64,000 nt of DNA from Areca catechu (GCA_021397845.1 CM038039.1:7247731-7311730); one strand, 5' to 3'; counted from the first letter of the stretch, positions 45,356 through 57,140 are shown. A program made the numbers and translations. The notes: generated by a model not told the origin, from the letters alone.

Positions 45356-46494
45356 TAGGTGCCATCAGTGATGTACCTGACGTATCTATCCATCCAACTC
45401 GGCTTGGGGGTGACTTGGTGCACCTCCTCCGGGCCTTCGTAGCTTGGATTCTCGAGGTACTCGATGTAGGCGCGCCCCAGCGATGAGTCCGGTAGGGTCA
45501 CGAGCCTCGACAGTGCATCTGCGCGTGCATTCTCCCTGTGAGGGATATGGAAGATGCTGAAGCATCGGAAGCCTGTCATGCTTGAGCAGACCCAGTCCAG
45601 GTACTTCATCATCTGGGGATCCCTGGCTTCATATTTCCAGGAGACCTGCCTGGCAACCAATTGGGAGTCGATGAAGACTTTCAAATTCTGCAAACCCAGC
45701 TCGCAGGAGACTTTTAGACCCGCGAGAAGCACCTCGTACTCTGCCTGGTTGTTTGTCATGACGAACTTGAAGCGGAGAGCACACTCCATCACCACCCCAT
45801 CGCTGTTGGTGAGGATGAGGCTTGCTCCGCTCCCACTGGAGTTGGATGCGCCGTCCACATGGGAAATCCAAGGATCCTCCTCTGGTCCAGACTCTGTTTG
45901 GAGCTCTGTTATTGTCTGCTCTGGCTCCTGCGTGAGCCCGGTGCATTCAACCACGAAGTCAGCTAGGACTTGGACCTTCTGCGAAGACCTCGACCGATAC
46001 GCTATGTCGAACTCGCTGAGGAGCAGGGACCACTTCGCCAGTCTCTCGGAGGTCTCAAGGTGGCTATGTATGGCCCTCAGCGACTGGTCCGTCACGATCG
46101 TGATCGGGTGTGCTTGGAAATAGGGCCTGAGGTGCTTAGTAGACATTATTAGTACAAAAATGAGTTTCTCGGAGTGAGTATACCTGATCTCCACATCGCG
46201 GAGGATTTTGTTGGTATAGTACACCGATTTCTGGGATCTGTCCTCGTCTGCACAAACGATGATCGAGCTGACGGCTCTAGATGTAACCGCCAAATAAAGT
46301 ACAAGCTCCTCCCCTTCTTTCGATCTGGAAAGTGGTGGGGGAGAAGCTATGAACTCCTTCAGCTCCTCGAAAGCCATCCTGCATTCCTTCATCCAGGTGA
46401 AGTCGTGTATCTTGTGCAGCACCTTGAAGAAGGAAAGGCAGCGATCGGCCAACCTCGAGATGAACCGGCTCAGAGCGGCAATACGCCCTGTCAA
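45325..46494 (-). pseudogene. Tat element: RNase H plus archaeal-type RNase H (389-aa open frame)
   Basis: A long open part of the fourth Tat element. It starts in the RT connection (ISRLADRCLSFFKVLHK), continues through the usual RNase H (VLYLAVTSRAVSSIIV...YTHSEKLIFVLIMSTKHLRPYF) and the archaeal-type RNase H (WISHVDGASNSSGSGASLIL...NNQAEYEVLLAGL...FIDSQLVARQV). It runs into the integrase N-terminal linker (PSWMDRYVRYITDGTY) and there switches abruptly to another element's protease end, in another frame. The D, E, D residues of the second domain are in place. It is the best preserved piece of this element. Confidence 0.8.
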
Positions 46495-46575
46495 GCGCTG
46501 GACCTGCTTCTTGGACGTCGGGTGCTCTATGTCGATGATCGCCTGGACCTTCTCCGGGTTTGCTTCAATGCCCCT

Positions 46576-47306
46576 CTAAGTGACCATGAAGCCGATGAAC
46601 TTTCCTGCTGCCACTCCGAAGGTGCACTTCGCCGGATTCAGCTTCATCTGGTATTGTCGAAGGTTGTAAAAGGCTTCAACGAGGTCGGTGATATGATCTG
46701 AGCTCGGCTTGCTCATGACAAGCATGTCGTCCACATACACCTGCATGTTACGGCCAATCTGGTCTTTGAAGACCTTATTGACTAGGTGCTGGTACGTGGC
46801 ACCAGCATTCTTCATACCGAAGGGCATCATCCTGTAGCAGTACGTCCCTTGGTCGGTGATGAAGGCGGTATGCTCCTCATCCTCAGGGTGCATCCGGATC
46901 TGATTATATTTGGAAACTGCATCCATGAAGGAGAGCAGCCAGTTCCCGAAGTGGTGTCCATCAGCTGATCGATCTTCGGCAAAGGAAAGCTATCCTTCAT
47001 GCATGCCTTGTTGAGGTCAGTGTAGTCTACACAAATCCTCCATTTGTCATTGTTCTTTTTCACCATCACCACGTTCGTCAGCCAGCTCGGATATTGCACC
47101 TCCCGAACGAAACCGGCGGCGAGGAGTTTGTCCACTTCCTCGTTGATAGCTGCTTGTCTCTCCGGGACGAAGCTCATCTTCCTCTGATGAACTGGCCTGT
47201 GCTTCGGGTCAATGCTCAACTTATGGATGATGATGTCGGGGGGAATACTTGGCATGTCCACCACTGTCCAGGCAAACACATCTGCGTTTGTCCACAGGAA
47301 CTCCAA
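46576..47306 (-). pseudogene. Tat element: reverse transcriptase
   Basis: Two overlapping frames: 47306-46827 (FVREVQYPSWLTNVVMVKKNNDKW...ICVDYTDLNKAC...FPLPKIDQL) and 46926-46576 (AVSKYNQIRMHPEDEEHTAF...MMPFGMKNAGATYQ...MQVYVDDMLV). The YVDD active site is intact. A frameshift near 46930 (the D-A-F-S-G-Y block) separates them; a stop near 46576 divides the RT from the RNase H frame. Confidence 0.82.
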
Positions 47307-47791
47307 CAGCTGAGCCCTCTCCTCCTTGGATAGCTGGGCTCCAATCTACATCGTCTTCGCAGGGTCATCCCTGAGCGGGTAAGAGAGTAAGCGCTCGACT
47401 GGCCCTCCCCTGGGATCTTGAGCTCTTTGGTCGAGGTCGTCCGCCTTGGGGTCGCCCTCGGGGGCCTTGGCCCAGGAAGGGTTTGGAAACAGTACTGCAC
47501 CGGCTGGGATGCTCCCCTCATTTTCCTGACACCGTAAGGAGTTGAGAACTGTACAAGTAGCCTCTTGGTGGAGATGACGGCGTCGAGCAGGTTGAGTCCT
47601 GGTCGACCCAGAATCATGTTGTAAGCTGAAGGAAGCCTGACAACCATGAAAGTCATCATGACGGTGCTCTGTCGAGATGGGATCCCGACAATGACTGGGA
47701 GAGTAACTTCTCCCTCCATCCTTACAGAATCACCTATGAAACCAACAAGGGGTGTGTGCACAAGTTTAAGTTGAGCATGAGAAAGATTCAT
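47216..47791 (-). pseudogene. Tat element: protease region
   Basis: Contains the post-protease block typical of Tat polyproteins: MMTFMVVRLPSAYNMILGRP, then LNLLDAVISTKRLLVQFST. The active-site D-(S/T)-G lies upstream of this frame in broken sequence (about 47800-47890) and was not confirmed. It overlaps the RT frame at its end because of frameshifts. Confidence 0.7.
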
Positions 47792-47896
47792 CCTGGAGAA
47801 AGCATCGTAGAAAGCACATCTGTGGAGCTTCCATCATTAACCATGATACGTTTTACAGGATGCTTCGTAATCGTTATCTCGATGACCACGGCATCA

Positions 47897-49443
47897 TTAT
47901 TTACATTTTTTTTCCCCGTCTTCCCCTTCCCTCATAAAGGAGAGTACATTTTCAGAATGCCCTGCCCCCCGGGCCCTCTTGGGCGCACGTCCGGCTCCCC
48001 AGCACATCATCCCTACCGGCTTCTCGATAGGGCGGTTATCAACTGCTGGAACTGGCGGGAGAGTAACGAGCGCTTGAGGTTCTGCTTGAGGCCTGCCCCC
48101 CACAAACCTTCCAAGGTAGCCTCTCTTGATGAGCTCTTCGATTTCCCACTTGAGGTTGCGACATTCCTCAGTGTCGTGGCCGTGGTCGCGGTGGAAGCGA
48201 CAGTATTTTATTTTGTCACGGCCAAAGGATGGCTTCATTGGAAGCGGGCGCCTCAGATATTTCTCGCCCTCGATTCCAAGAGGATCTTTGTCCTCAAGGC
48301 GAGGAGGGGGGTGTAACTCTCCTCAAGGATGGGAGCGCCTCTCGGCCTTGGTCCTTGCCAGGAGCTCGGGATCCTGGCTTCCACATTCCGGACGCTTCAA
48401 TGAAGGTTGGCTTCTTTAGTGGCCTCCCATCGAGCTCCCACCTCGTACGATCCGCCTCCTCGATGTGGATGTACTTCTGAGCTCGGAGGAGGAGCTTGGA
48501 GTAGGTCTTCGGGGGCTTCTTGTCGAGCGAGTAAGTCAGGCGGGAGGTCCTGAGCCCTCGCTTCAGAGCCAGCAACGTAATCGGCTCCTCAAGATTGTAG
48601 ATCTCCAACGCGGCAGCCTTGAAACGTGCCATGTAGTCCCGCAGTGGCTCGCGATCCTATTGCTTGATGGAGAAGAGGTTGTTTGCCTCTCATGGCATCT
48701 TTCAACAGGCGTCGAAGTGGGCCATGAACTTCTGCCCCAGCTAGGCGAAGGAATTAATGCCCTCCGGCTCCAAACGGATGAACCACACCCAGGCTGCCTT
48801 CCGGAGAGTAGCAGGAAAGGCGACACAAAGGAGTGCGTCGGTGGCCCCTTGGACCCTCATAAGGGTCCGGTAGCTTTTCAGGTGGTCCAGGGGGTCGGTG
48901 GTCCCATTGTAAGGATCCGCCTGCGGCATACGGAATCGACCTTGGATCGGCTCTTCTTGGATTTCTTGGGAGAAAGGAGGGCGGGCATCATAGCCCGCTG
49001 GTGAAGCCCGGTAGATTGGCAAACTGGCGGGATAATTCTGCCAGCTTGCGATCATGCTCCTCCAGGCGCTTTTCCGTCATGCGCCTGATGGCTTCGTCAG
49101 TAGACCCCTCCACCAAAGAAGACAGAGAAGGTGACATGGATGTATTGCACCCGTGGCGGGGGGTTCTACTTTTCCTACCTCGACGGGGCTTGGACACCGC
49201 CCGCTCAAGGTTCGGTGAGCAACTCTCCTTGTCGGCAAACCCGGCTCGTTGTCTTTTCGCAGGAGTTTGGTGGCTACCCTGGTTGTCAGTAATGGCCCGC
49301 GACTGTGAAGGCCTTCCTTGGAATAAATGCAGGCTATCGCAAGGTGCTGCGGCATGGGCCGTGGGAGTCCCTGGCTGCTGATGAGTGGCCAAGGACCGGT
49401 GCTGATGCTGAAGCTGGCGCACTACTGTGGCAAGGATCTGCAT
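47897..49443 (-). pseudogene. Tat element: gag
   Basis: Frames 49443-48988, 49055-48741, 48826-48563, 48632-48294 and 48238-47897 together cover a Tat gag: a basic Gln/Arg-rich N-terminus, the core FRMPQADPYNGTTDPLDHL...AAWVWFIRLEPEGINSF, then MARFKAAALEIYNLEE...ALKRGLRTSRLTYSL. It ends in a nucleocapsid-like CRFHRDHGHDTEECRNLKWEIEELIKRGYL motif (a single C/H-type finger). Frame breaks split it at about 48990, 48660-48740 and 48270. Confidence 0.8.
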
Positions 49444-49670
49444 CTGTTGGGTGAGTACAGCCAGCTAGGATTCCGGTGGAGGTGGTTGAGCTGGAGTGGA
49501 TGGCTCCACCTCTGGGTTGTGTGGGTTTCTCCGGGAGGGGGAGTCCCCCGCACGACTGGTGGAGACCTCTCTTGCCCTTGTCGTCACCACCCTTCCGTCA
49601 GACTGCTTGTAAAGGGGTTAAAGGAGGATCAAAGATCGCTTCTCGTTCCCCCCTTCCTAGCGTGCCAATC

Positions 49671-51201
49671 TGTTGCCGCAAAGATCGTCGTGGCCTGTAG
49701 CTGCTGTCGGTGCCGGAGTGCGCTTCCTCCATTGCTTGGCGGTCCTGTGGTTCTGGACCTGCAAAATAAGGGTTAGTGACCCAGGCCGGAGATTCCGGTG
49801 GGGGCACTCCGACGGTCAAGTCAGTGACAATCCAGGGGAACAGATCCTCCTGGTCGAGCCCCTCTTGAAGGACTCCACACTTGGAGGAGTGAGTAGTGTG
49901 AGAGTGGGGTGTAAGCGCGTTAGGAGAATGGTGGCCGAGCTAGAGGGATTCTCTATGTGGCCTTTCCTCCTTCCATTGCTTGGGTTTTTTGGTGGTGCGT
50001 TGCCCTTTGGTTGAGCTTGCACTTATATTTGTGTTTGCATACCTCCCCTTCCGGGGGTGCCGAACGTTCTTTGTAGCCAAGGTGACCATTGGGCGCCTGC
50101 CTTGGGACCTTCGCTGGGCTGGCAGGCACGTGCGGTGGTGTCTCGTACCGTGGACGGGACATCTTTCCTGATTCGTGCTAAGGAAAGTTGTCATGTGTTC
50201 TGACATTCCTCTTGGTTGCCCCGTTCCGGAAAGCCTGGTAGTGCCTCGATCGGGGGGTCGTCATCCCCGAAATTCGAATTTCCTGGTTGACTTCCTCTTT
50301 TGGGTGGTTCAAGTGGTTGGTGAAGAGCGTGGCGCCTCGATCGGAGGGCTCCTCCCCTTTCTGGTGCAAGTGGGAGTCACGAGCAGTTATTGCGGCCTGG
50401 TGGGAGTCTTGCTGCAATCTTCGGGCGGCTCGCCGGTGTCCTAGGGTGATGGTGCTGTCTCTTTGCTCGCTGGTGTCTTTGCTCGAGTTAGAGGCCGAGC
50501 AGGGGAGGTAGGGCTCGATCTGGCGGAGGGCAGAGCGCGGCCCCGGCCCAGAGGGCTCGACCTCGGAGAGACTCCACGTGGCGGAGGAGGGCTAAGCTCG
50601 ACTCTGGACCACAGGGCTCGATCTCGAGGGGCTCGATCTGGCAGAGGGCAGAGTGCGGTCCCGGTCAAGAGGGCTCGACCTCAAAGAGACTCTACATTGC
50701 GGAGGAGGGCTGAGCTCGACTCCGGACCACATGGCTCGATCTCGAGGGGCTCGATCTGGCGAAGGGTAGAGTGCGGCCGTGGCTTAGAGGGCTCGACCTC
50801 GGAGAGACTCCACGTGGTAGAGGAGGGATGAGCTCGACTCCGGACCATAGGGCTCGATCTCGAGGGGCTCGATCTCGAGGGGCTCGATCTGGTGGAGGGC
50901 GGAGGGCAGAGTGCAGCCCCGGTCCAGAGGGCTCGACCTTGGAGAGACTCCTCGTGGCAGAGGAGGGCTGAGCTCGACTCAGTACCACGGGGCTCGATCT
51001 CGAGGGGCTCGATCTGGGGGATGCCGCTCAGCTCCGGCCTAAGCATCCCAGGCTGGCAGGCCTGACTTGGCAGAGGGTGGACCTCGGCTTCGACGGGCGG
51101 CCCCGTAACCCTGAGGGAGCTTAGCCCGGCAAGGAGCCCGAGTAGAGTATCTGACATGGTGTTTGACAGCTACCCACGTCAGCGATCGTACCACATCAAC
51201 A
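49671..51201 (-). repeat. Tat 5' LTR
   Basis: On the minus strand it opens TGTTGATGTGGTACGATCGC at 51201 and ends GCGGCAACA at 49671, followed directly by the primer site. The opening and the 3' part match the plus-oriented LTR at 15704-16837. The five bases outside (51202-51206) are gcaat; no partner LTR is present in the window to test a target duplication. Confidence 0.8.
50495..51020 (-). repeat. 118-bp minisatellite inside the Tat LTR, about four copies
   Basis: ggctcgacc(t/c) followed by an agagact(c/t) block recurs at 50554, 50672, 50790 and 50930, i.e. steps of 118, 118 and 140. The longer step contains an extra internal duplication of ctcgatctcgagggg. The array lies in U3 of the LTR and is unrelated in sequence to the 69-bp array in the related LTR at 15.7-16.8 kb. 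Confidence 0.9.
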
Positions 51202-51423
51202 GCAATGAAGAATTACAAAGTATTGATTGAATGAATTGCATAAAACTACATGTAATAAGACAATGATATTCAAAACAATACTGGTTGAATGAATTATAGA
51301 ATTTTTCTTTGAGAATGATGCTTAAAATATAATCCTCGAGTTAGTTACAAATTTATGTAACACATTACAGAAATGAATGAATCGAAAAGAAAGAGTACAT
51401 AACAAATAATTTATTTTTATAAG

Positions 51424-53862
51424 CTAATTTTTAACAGCACTTTCAATCTTTTGATTCAGACTCTCTCTCAAAATTCTTACTGCTAACTGGCGGCAGTACA
51501 CGCTGATAACTTTTTCTGTGAAATCCCAAGTATCAGGCCTATCCTTGCGAGCAATAAAATCCATGTATTTCAAGCAAAACAAATCGCAGTCCAGTGATCC
51601 TGTAGCTTGGGAAGGGCATTCACTAATCTCTCTCATGAACCATTTTGATACCTCACTATTGTCACAGAATATATGAAATATTGGACCTACTATCTTGTGC
51701 CACTTCCTTGCATTTGCCTTGTACTTGGAATTGCATTTTATTGAATTCAGATGCATCAAAATCTTCTCTTGCATGTCAACCGCCACCAGGTGCCAGTGAA
51801 AATTTTTCGAGTTTATAATAGTGAAGAGAAATCGAAATTCCTTCTTATCTACATCATTGATTCCATCAAAAATCATATTGCCGGCTGTTCCAACAAGTTC
51901 ATGATACGGTGATGCTGATGTTAGGCACATGCCAGAGGTCATTACATGTGTAACTATACTCTTATGATATCTTTCTGCATTCTCAGCCCAGTTCTTTGTA
52001 ATAAACTCCTGCCCAGCATCAATTATCTGTCAATACAATATAAACTGATTAATTATAAACTGAATATAATAATTATTACAAAATATATCATTACATACAT
52101 AAAGATTAACAACAAAATGATGTAATACTCCATTACTTACATCATCAACTATCATATCATTATTTATCAGATCAAAAAGATTTTTTCTAGTGATAGTGCC
52201 TCCGAATTTGTTGTTGTAGATGATATCTCTGAACTTAATAAACATGAATGATATTATAAATTCTCGACTATAAATTAGCATACATATTAGAAAAAATAGG
52301 TGTAACTTACGAGTTCATCTTTTTTTTCAAAAATGTGTTGATCAAATTTTTATCATCTTCAATTTGAATATTCAAATTTGATTCCTTGGGCTGAGATATG
52401 CTCACTATCTTCATCTTTTTTTTCGATGGGCTTGTTTCGAAAGCAGAATCAGTTACGATTTGGAAGGCCTTTCGTAGCCTAGGTTCATTTTTTATCATCT
52501 TGATAAGTGAAGGAATTTGGATTTCTTCTTTTTCCCCCTCATCTTCCTCACTTACAAGGGTATCCTTTAATTTTTCATTAAAAATTTCTTCCACCTCAAC
52601 CTTAGTATCTTCAGTATCCTCTTCCTCCGTCTCTTTCTGCCCTTCTTTATTGGCATTGGTACCTTTATTTACTAATGAACTAAGAAGAGTTTCAACTATC
52701 GCAAGCCTCTTCTTTATCTCTTCAACTTAGCCTTCACCTATGCACAGCTTGTACAAGTTTTTTCTTTTTCGGAGGATGCTGCTATTACTGTTTCTTCAGG
52801 GAGAAGCAATTGTTCCGTTATCGTATGCTCAATAGCTCCCTCCACCTGCAAGCGAAGAACAATAACAAAATAACTATATATTAATCATAATAATATATTG
52901 TTCATTAATATTATAATAAAAAAATATTTTATTTACCAACTCATGAGGCTTCAAGTTTGTAAGCTTAACAATCTTTATCTTCACCTGGCTGTCATACCAT
53001 TTTAACAGCCTATACAATTTATTTGGATATGCTGGGGCTCTCAAGGTACTATGCTCAAGGAACCAAACCTGTACATAATAATCATGTATGTTAAATATAT
53101 TAAATATTTAAAATAAAGTAATTATACTTTTGCTGTATATTAATGATACTTACCAACAGAGTAGCTGTACACCCATACAGGGTTGGCTGCCTCCTAACCT
53201 TATCACTTTTTTTGGTTAGGACTGACTGGTCGAATCTCAAGTAAAAAACAGCATCTGGGAGAGACATAAGAGTCAACTCCCTTATCGTGGAAGCCCAATC
53301 TATTTTACCCAGCTAGGATAAATCATCAAGTAAGGGATGATAAATCTTGAACAAGATTGATTTGACTTTGGATACAAGAACGTTGCAACATATATGCAAT
53401 CCATAATCTCACAATGTCCACGACATCCTCTTGTAAATTTGATGAATGAAGTTGGGCAATTAACTTCTCCAACCCCTTATTTTGCAGATTTAATTCTCTT
53501 ACAAATCGTCTGAATAACCGACCCTTCTTAACTTGATCTTCCATTTTGATTTTCTTTCCGTGACATGGCAGACCCAAAATCAGGGACATGTCTTCGATAC
53601 TGAATATAAGTTCCTTGCCATAAAAAATAAACTTGTTTCCTCCCTTGTAGCATCTAATAGTTTCAGCTAGTAGACGTCCGTTGACAACAAACAGTTGCAT
53701 GTCTACAAATGCATTGAAAAGAGTCTTTCATATTATTTCTAAATGATAACCTGAGAAACTCATCTTCAAAACTTGTTCAGCATACAATGCTGGCTTGCAA
53801 TGATTTTTAAATAATTGTGAAGCCTTTAATCTAGGCAGCCGAAGCACTGCAAGATCACCTGA
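51424..53862 (-). pseudogene. Ulp1 (C48) protease-family gene of Mutator-like element type, with introns, broken
   Basis: The last exon (about 52028-51424) holds the cysteine protease domain: His in FHWHLVAVDM, a LNS in place of the usual LDS, Gln in CPSQATG and the nucleophile Cys in SLDCDLFCLKYMDF (normally DCG). The upstream exons carry a DUF1985-like region (53700-53326: MQLFVVNGRLLAE...FSIEDMSLILGLPCHG) and linkers. Introns with GTAAGT donors are visible near 53150, 52310 and 52139. An in-frame TGA near 53722, a frameshift and TAG near 53315-53330, and a TAG near 52739 disable the N-terminal half; the 52594-52307 exon does not join the next in frame. Such genes typically ride in Kaonashi-type MULEs; a deSUMOylating activity is possible in intact relatives. 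Confidence 0.65.
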
Positions 53863-53919
53863 AACATAAGTAAAATATAAATGTAAGTTAAGCAATAAAT
53901 TCTAAACAAAAATTTTTAT

Positions 53920-54990
53920 GACACTCTGGGAGTCATAAAACAAGCCACGGTTGCCATGTAAGGTTGAGGGGTTAAAAACTTCTTTTTCATAATTTCTATA
54001 TTGGTGTTGTAGGTCTTGAATTAGGATGTTATAGGTTTTGAACTAGGGTGTTGTAATACTGTTTTAGATATTTTGATTAATGTTACAGCATCCGTGGTAA
54101 TTTTATAATAATCTGGGAGTCATAAAACAAGCCACGGTTGCCATGTATTAGAGGTAGAGGGGTTAAAAACTTCTTTTTCATAATTTTTGCATTGGTGTCA
54201 TAGGTTTTAAACTAGAGTGTCGTAATACTGTTTTGGCTATTTTGATTAATGTTACAGCATCCATGGCAATTTTATAACACCCTGGAAGTCATAAAACAAA
54301 CCAGGGTTGCCATGTATTAGAGGTAGAGGGGTTAAAAACTTATTTTTCATAATTTCTGCATGGGTGTCATGGGTTTTGAACTGGGGTATCGTAGGTTTTG
54401 AACTAGGATATCGTAATACTATTTTGGCTATTTTGATTAATGTTACAGTATCCGTGGCAATTTTATAATACCCTGGGAGTCATAAAACAAGCCACGGTTG
54501 CCATGTATTAGAGGTAAAGGGGTTAAAAACTTTTTTTTATAATTTCGGCATGGGTGTCGTAGGTTTTGAACTAGAGTGTCGTAGGTTTTGAACTAGGATA
54601 TTGTAATATTGTTTTGGCTATTTTGATTAATGTTACAGCATCCGTGGTAATTTTATAACATCCTAGGAGTCATAAAACAAGCTACGGTTGCCATGTATTA
54701 GAGGTAGAGGGGTTAAAAACTTTTTTTCATAATTTCTGCATGGGTGTCGTAGGTTTTGAACTAGAGTGTCGTAATATTGTTTTGGCCATTTTGATTAATG
54801 TTACAGCATCCGTGGTAATTTTATGATACCTTGGGAGTCATAAAACAAGCCACGGTTGTCATGTATTAGAGGTAGAGAGGTTAAAAACTTCTTTTTCATA
54901 ATTTCTGCATGGATGTCATAGGTTTTGAACTAGGGTGTCATAGATTTTGAACTAGGATGTCGTAATATCTGAATTACGGTGTCATAATTT
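53920..54990 (+). repeat. 170-190-bp tandem array, six copies
   Basis: The block cataaaacaagccacggttg recurs at about 53935, 54122, 54291, 54481, 54671 and 54840 (steps of about 187, 169, 190, 190, 169). Each is followed by a gaggggttaaaaact run, a cataatttctgcatgg block and a module gtcgtaggttttgaactag that is present once or twice. Long units have the module twice, which explains the two unit lengths. It lies next to the Ulp1 pseudogene and could be subterminal sequence of the same Mutator-like element. Confidence 0.9.
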
Positions 54991-55084
54991 TATACTATAA
55001 AAACTTAATATTTTTAAAAAATTATCGTGGCATCCCTCTGTAGATATAAATTTCAAAGATTGACATTAAAATAGTAAAACAGAA

Positions 55085-55200
55085 ATTACGACACCATAGT
55101 TCAAAACATACGACACCGTTGTTCAAAACCTACGACACCCTTGTTCAAAACCTGGGGCACATAGTTAAAAAACTCCGATACCCATGCAAAAATTGTAAAA
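55085..55200 (-). repeat. inverted short copies of the array module
   Basis: The motif (g)ttcaaaacctacgacacc occurs several times on the plus strand. It is the reverse complement of the ggtgtcgtaggttttgaac module of the array at 53920-54990, so array and copies form an inverted repeat around about 55000. Confidence 0.75.
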
Positions 55201-55840
55201 AAAAGGTTCACATGCCAAATGTCAACTCCAAGCAAGAATCAAAAATTTTTCTTATCTGTTTCTACTTCTATAGCATTCTTGGGGACGTATCTTAAGGGGT
55301 CTCATCACCTCCTAAATAAACAATGATTGCAGTACTTCCTTCCTCCATCTGTATTTCCTTCTTGCGTTGTTTTGGTGTTCGTCGTCAGTGTTGAAAGACG
55401 AAACTACTTGTCTCTATTTTTCCAAGATTTTGAAGGCGTATCAAATGTTGAAGGAAGATCACCAACGTTTTCTCGACCACCAAAGAGGAGCAAAAATACA
55501 AAATGGAGGTATCTGGGATATCCAAAAATAATGGACGAACTCTGGGATAGGGCTTCGTAGTGCAAAAGGATTTTTTTTTCCTGTTTGCAGAATAAGAACC
55601 ATTTTTCCTATACCGAAAATGATGAGGACAGAATGATCATTTTGCACGATTAAAAAGACTGCAGGACGGTGCCTGCAGCTTACGTATCGTAGAGACCTGT
55701 CCCATTCGTCATGCCAGCGTGGACCAATAGCTGCATGCGGTGCGGGCTATGCTGGATTTGTTGCACCGCACGTGGTGCACAAAGAATTACTCTACTTTGT
55801 ATTACTTCTTCGTTTAATATCAGCTCACTTTGATGCCAAA

Positions 55841-55871
<31 letters not shown>

Positions 55872-56033
55872 CAAAACAAAGGAAATACCATATACAGTTA
55901 TATGCATGTAGTCTTGGTGGAAGCTCGCCTATTCGTGCTGTGATCGCCGTGGATGTATAGGTGTAACTGATTTAATGCAATAACATAGAATGAGAGTCCT
56001 TTTAAACCCAATTCTCTTGGCCCAATCCTATCA
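55201..56033. other. intergenic, possible LTR remnant
   Basis: No gene recognised. The short open frame at 55327-55560 lacks known motifs. An (aaaac)n simple repeat lies at about 55838-55882. The 3' end (…cccaatcctatca) may be the end of a retrotransposon LTR, since a primer site follows. Confidence 0.4.
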
Positions 56034-56045
56034 TGGTATCAAAGC
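56034..56045 (+). other. primer binding site of an LTR-retrotransposon remnant
   Basis: TGGTATCAAAGC, one base off the initiator-tRNA-Met site TGGTATCAGAGC, preceded directly by CTATCA as at an LTR end. About 220 bases of leader-like sequence follow before a LINE interrupts. The family is not identifiable. Confidence 0.5.
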
Positions 56046-56535
56046 GAGTTCATTGATCGTTCATGCATCTCTCAAATACGCTTCCCTCCCATCTTTGAAA
56101 TTAGATTCAAGACTAGGCCTCGCACATGGTACTGCATGGGGGCCTTGTCCGAGCTTTGGGATGTCCAAGTCTTCGCATATGGATATTCATTTTATGCTCA
56201 GATCTTCTCACCCACCAGCTACTCGATTATTGGTCCAAACTCAGGCTTTCTCGGTAACAGCTGCTTTTTTTTTAAAATGAACCTGGTATATTCATTGTAA
56301 GGAACGTGAATGAATACAACCTAAAAATCAGAAAGGATAATATCCTAAACTATACAGGAACAGAGTGCCAGTCAGACCATACAATAGAAGCTGTATGAAA
56401 AGCAACATAGGAGGCTACCCAGTTCGCTGCCAAGTTAGCCTACTGGTAAATGTGACGAACTGCAATATAGGCACAGTCCCGCAACAATAGATCAATGTCC
56501 CGAATGATAGGGTATGCTGATGAAGCTCTCAACAT

Positions 56536-56913
56536 CTATCTAATCCAAGATACTACAGTCGCTGAGTCCCCCTCAATGATCAAACGGTCCAGATGAAGGA
56601 CTTGGCGGGCGTGCCTGATACCAGCCCAAGCAGCATATAGCTCCGCTCTAGGAACTGAAGAGTCGTGGATGGTGAAACCACTAGCAGCAAGAAACCCAAG
56701 ACGCGAATCGCGGATAACGAAGGCAGCTCCTCCATGCCTATCCCGAAGACTCCCATCAAAGCTGAGAGTAAAGAAATGCGGAGGAGGGGGTTTCCAAGAG
56801 ATAAAAATCCTATGGGATGCTCGAAGAGCAAAAGAGAAACCCCAGATCTCCGAAGACCTCATAGTCGAGCTCTGATACTCCACGGCACAGGCCCGGGCTC
56901 TCTCTATAACCAT
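56536..56913 (-). pseudogene. LINE ORF2: RNase H
   Basis: FDGSLRDRHGGAAFVIR, then RAELYAAWAGIRHARQVL and LIIEGDSATVVSWI: three of the four catalytic acids are in the open frame; the last lies past a frame end. Homologous to 1899-2531. Confidence 0.75.
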
Positions 56914-57140
56914 GCTGGGTGAACATCTGATAGAATTGAAAAAAAGCTGATTCCTAGAGAGTCAGATATGGTAAGCTAAATAAGCAGGAAAAGAAGCACC
57001 AGAGACGGTAGGGGTAGAGCGCAAGAGGGTCATAAAAAAGTCGCCAAACTCATCAACCTCCTGGAATGATGCCTGAAATCCTACCATCCGCCATATAGCC
57101 ACCATCCGACCATACAAAAAATAGAGCATGGACCTGCATC

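Larger units (their letters stand above)
45355..51201 (-). mobile_element. Tat-type Ty3/gypsy element, fourth copy (5' LTR, gag, protease, RT, dual RNase H)
   Basis: Minus-strand element: LTR 51201-49671, primer site (attggcacgctagg, about 49669-49655), gag, protease, RT, RNase H and archaeal RNase H. It ends in the middle of the region before the integrase, at the junction with the third copy. The 3' half (integrase, antisense gene, 3' LTR) is supplied in sequence order by the third copy except that protease-RT-RNase H are present twice, which suggests recombination between two related elements. Confidence 0.8.

Noticed and set aside
47756..48316. 186-aa plus-strand open frame
   Set aside because: Complement of the gag/protease region of the Tat element on the minus strand, where family motifs are clear.
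50463..51157. Open frames with Arg/Ser- and Pro-rich repeats
   Set aside because: Translation of the 118-bp LTR minisatellite.
53920..54990. CRISPR-like array
   Set aside because: The repeats are 170-190-bp head-to-tail units with no spacers, in a plant nuclear context.
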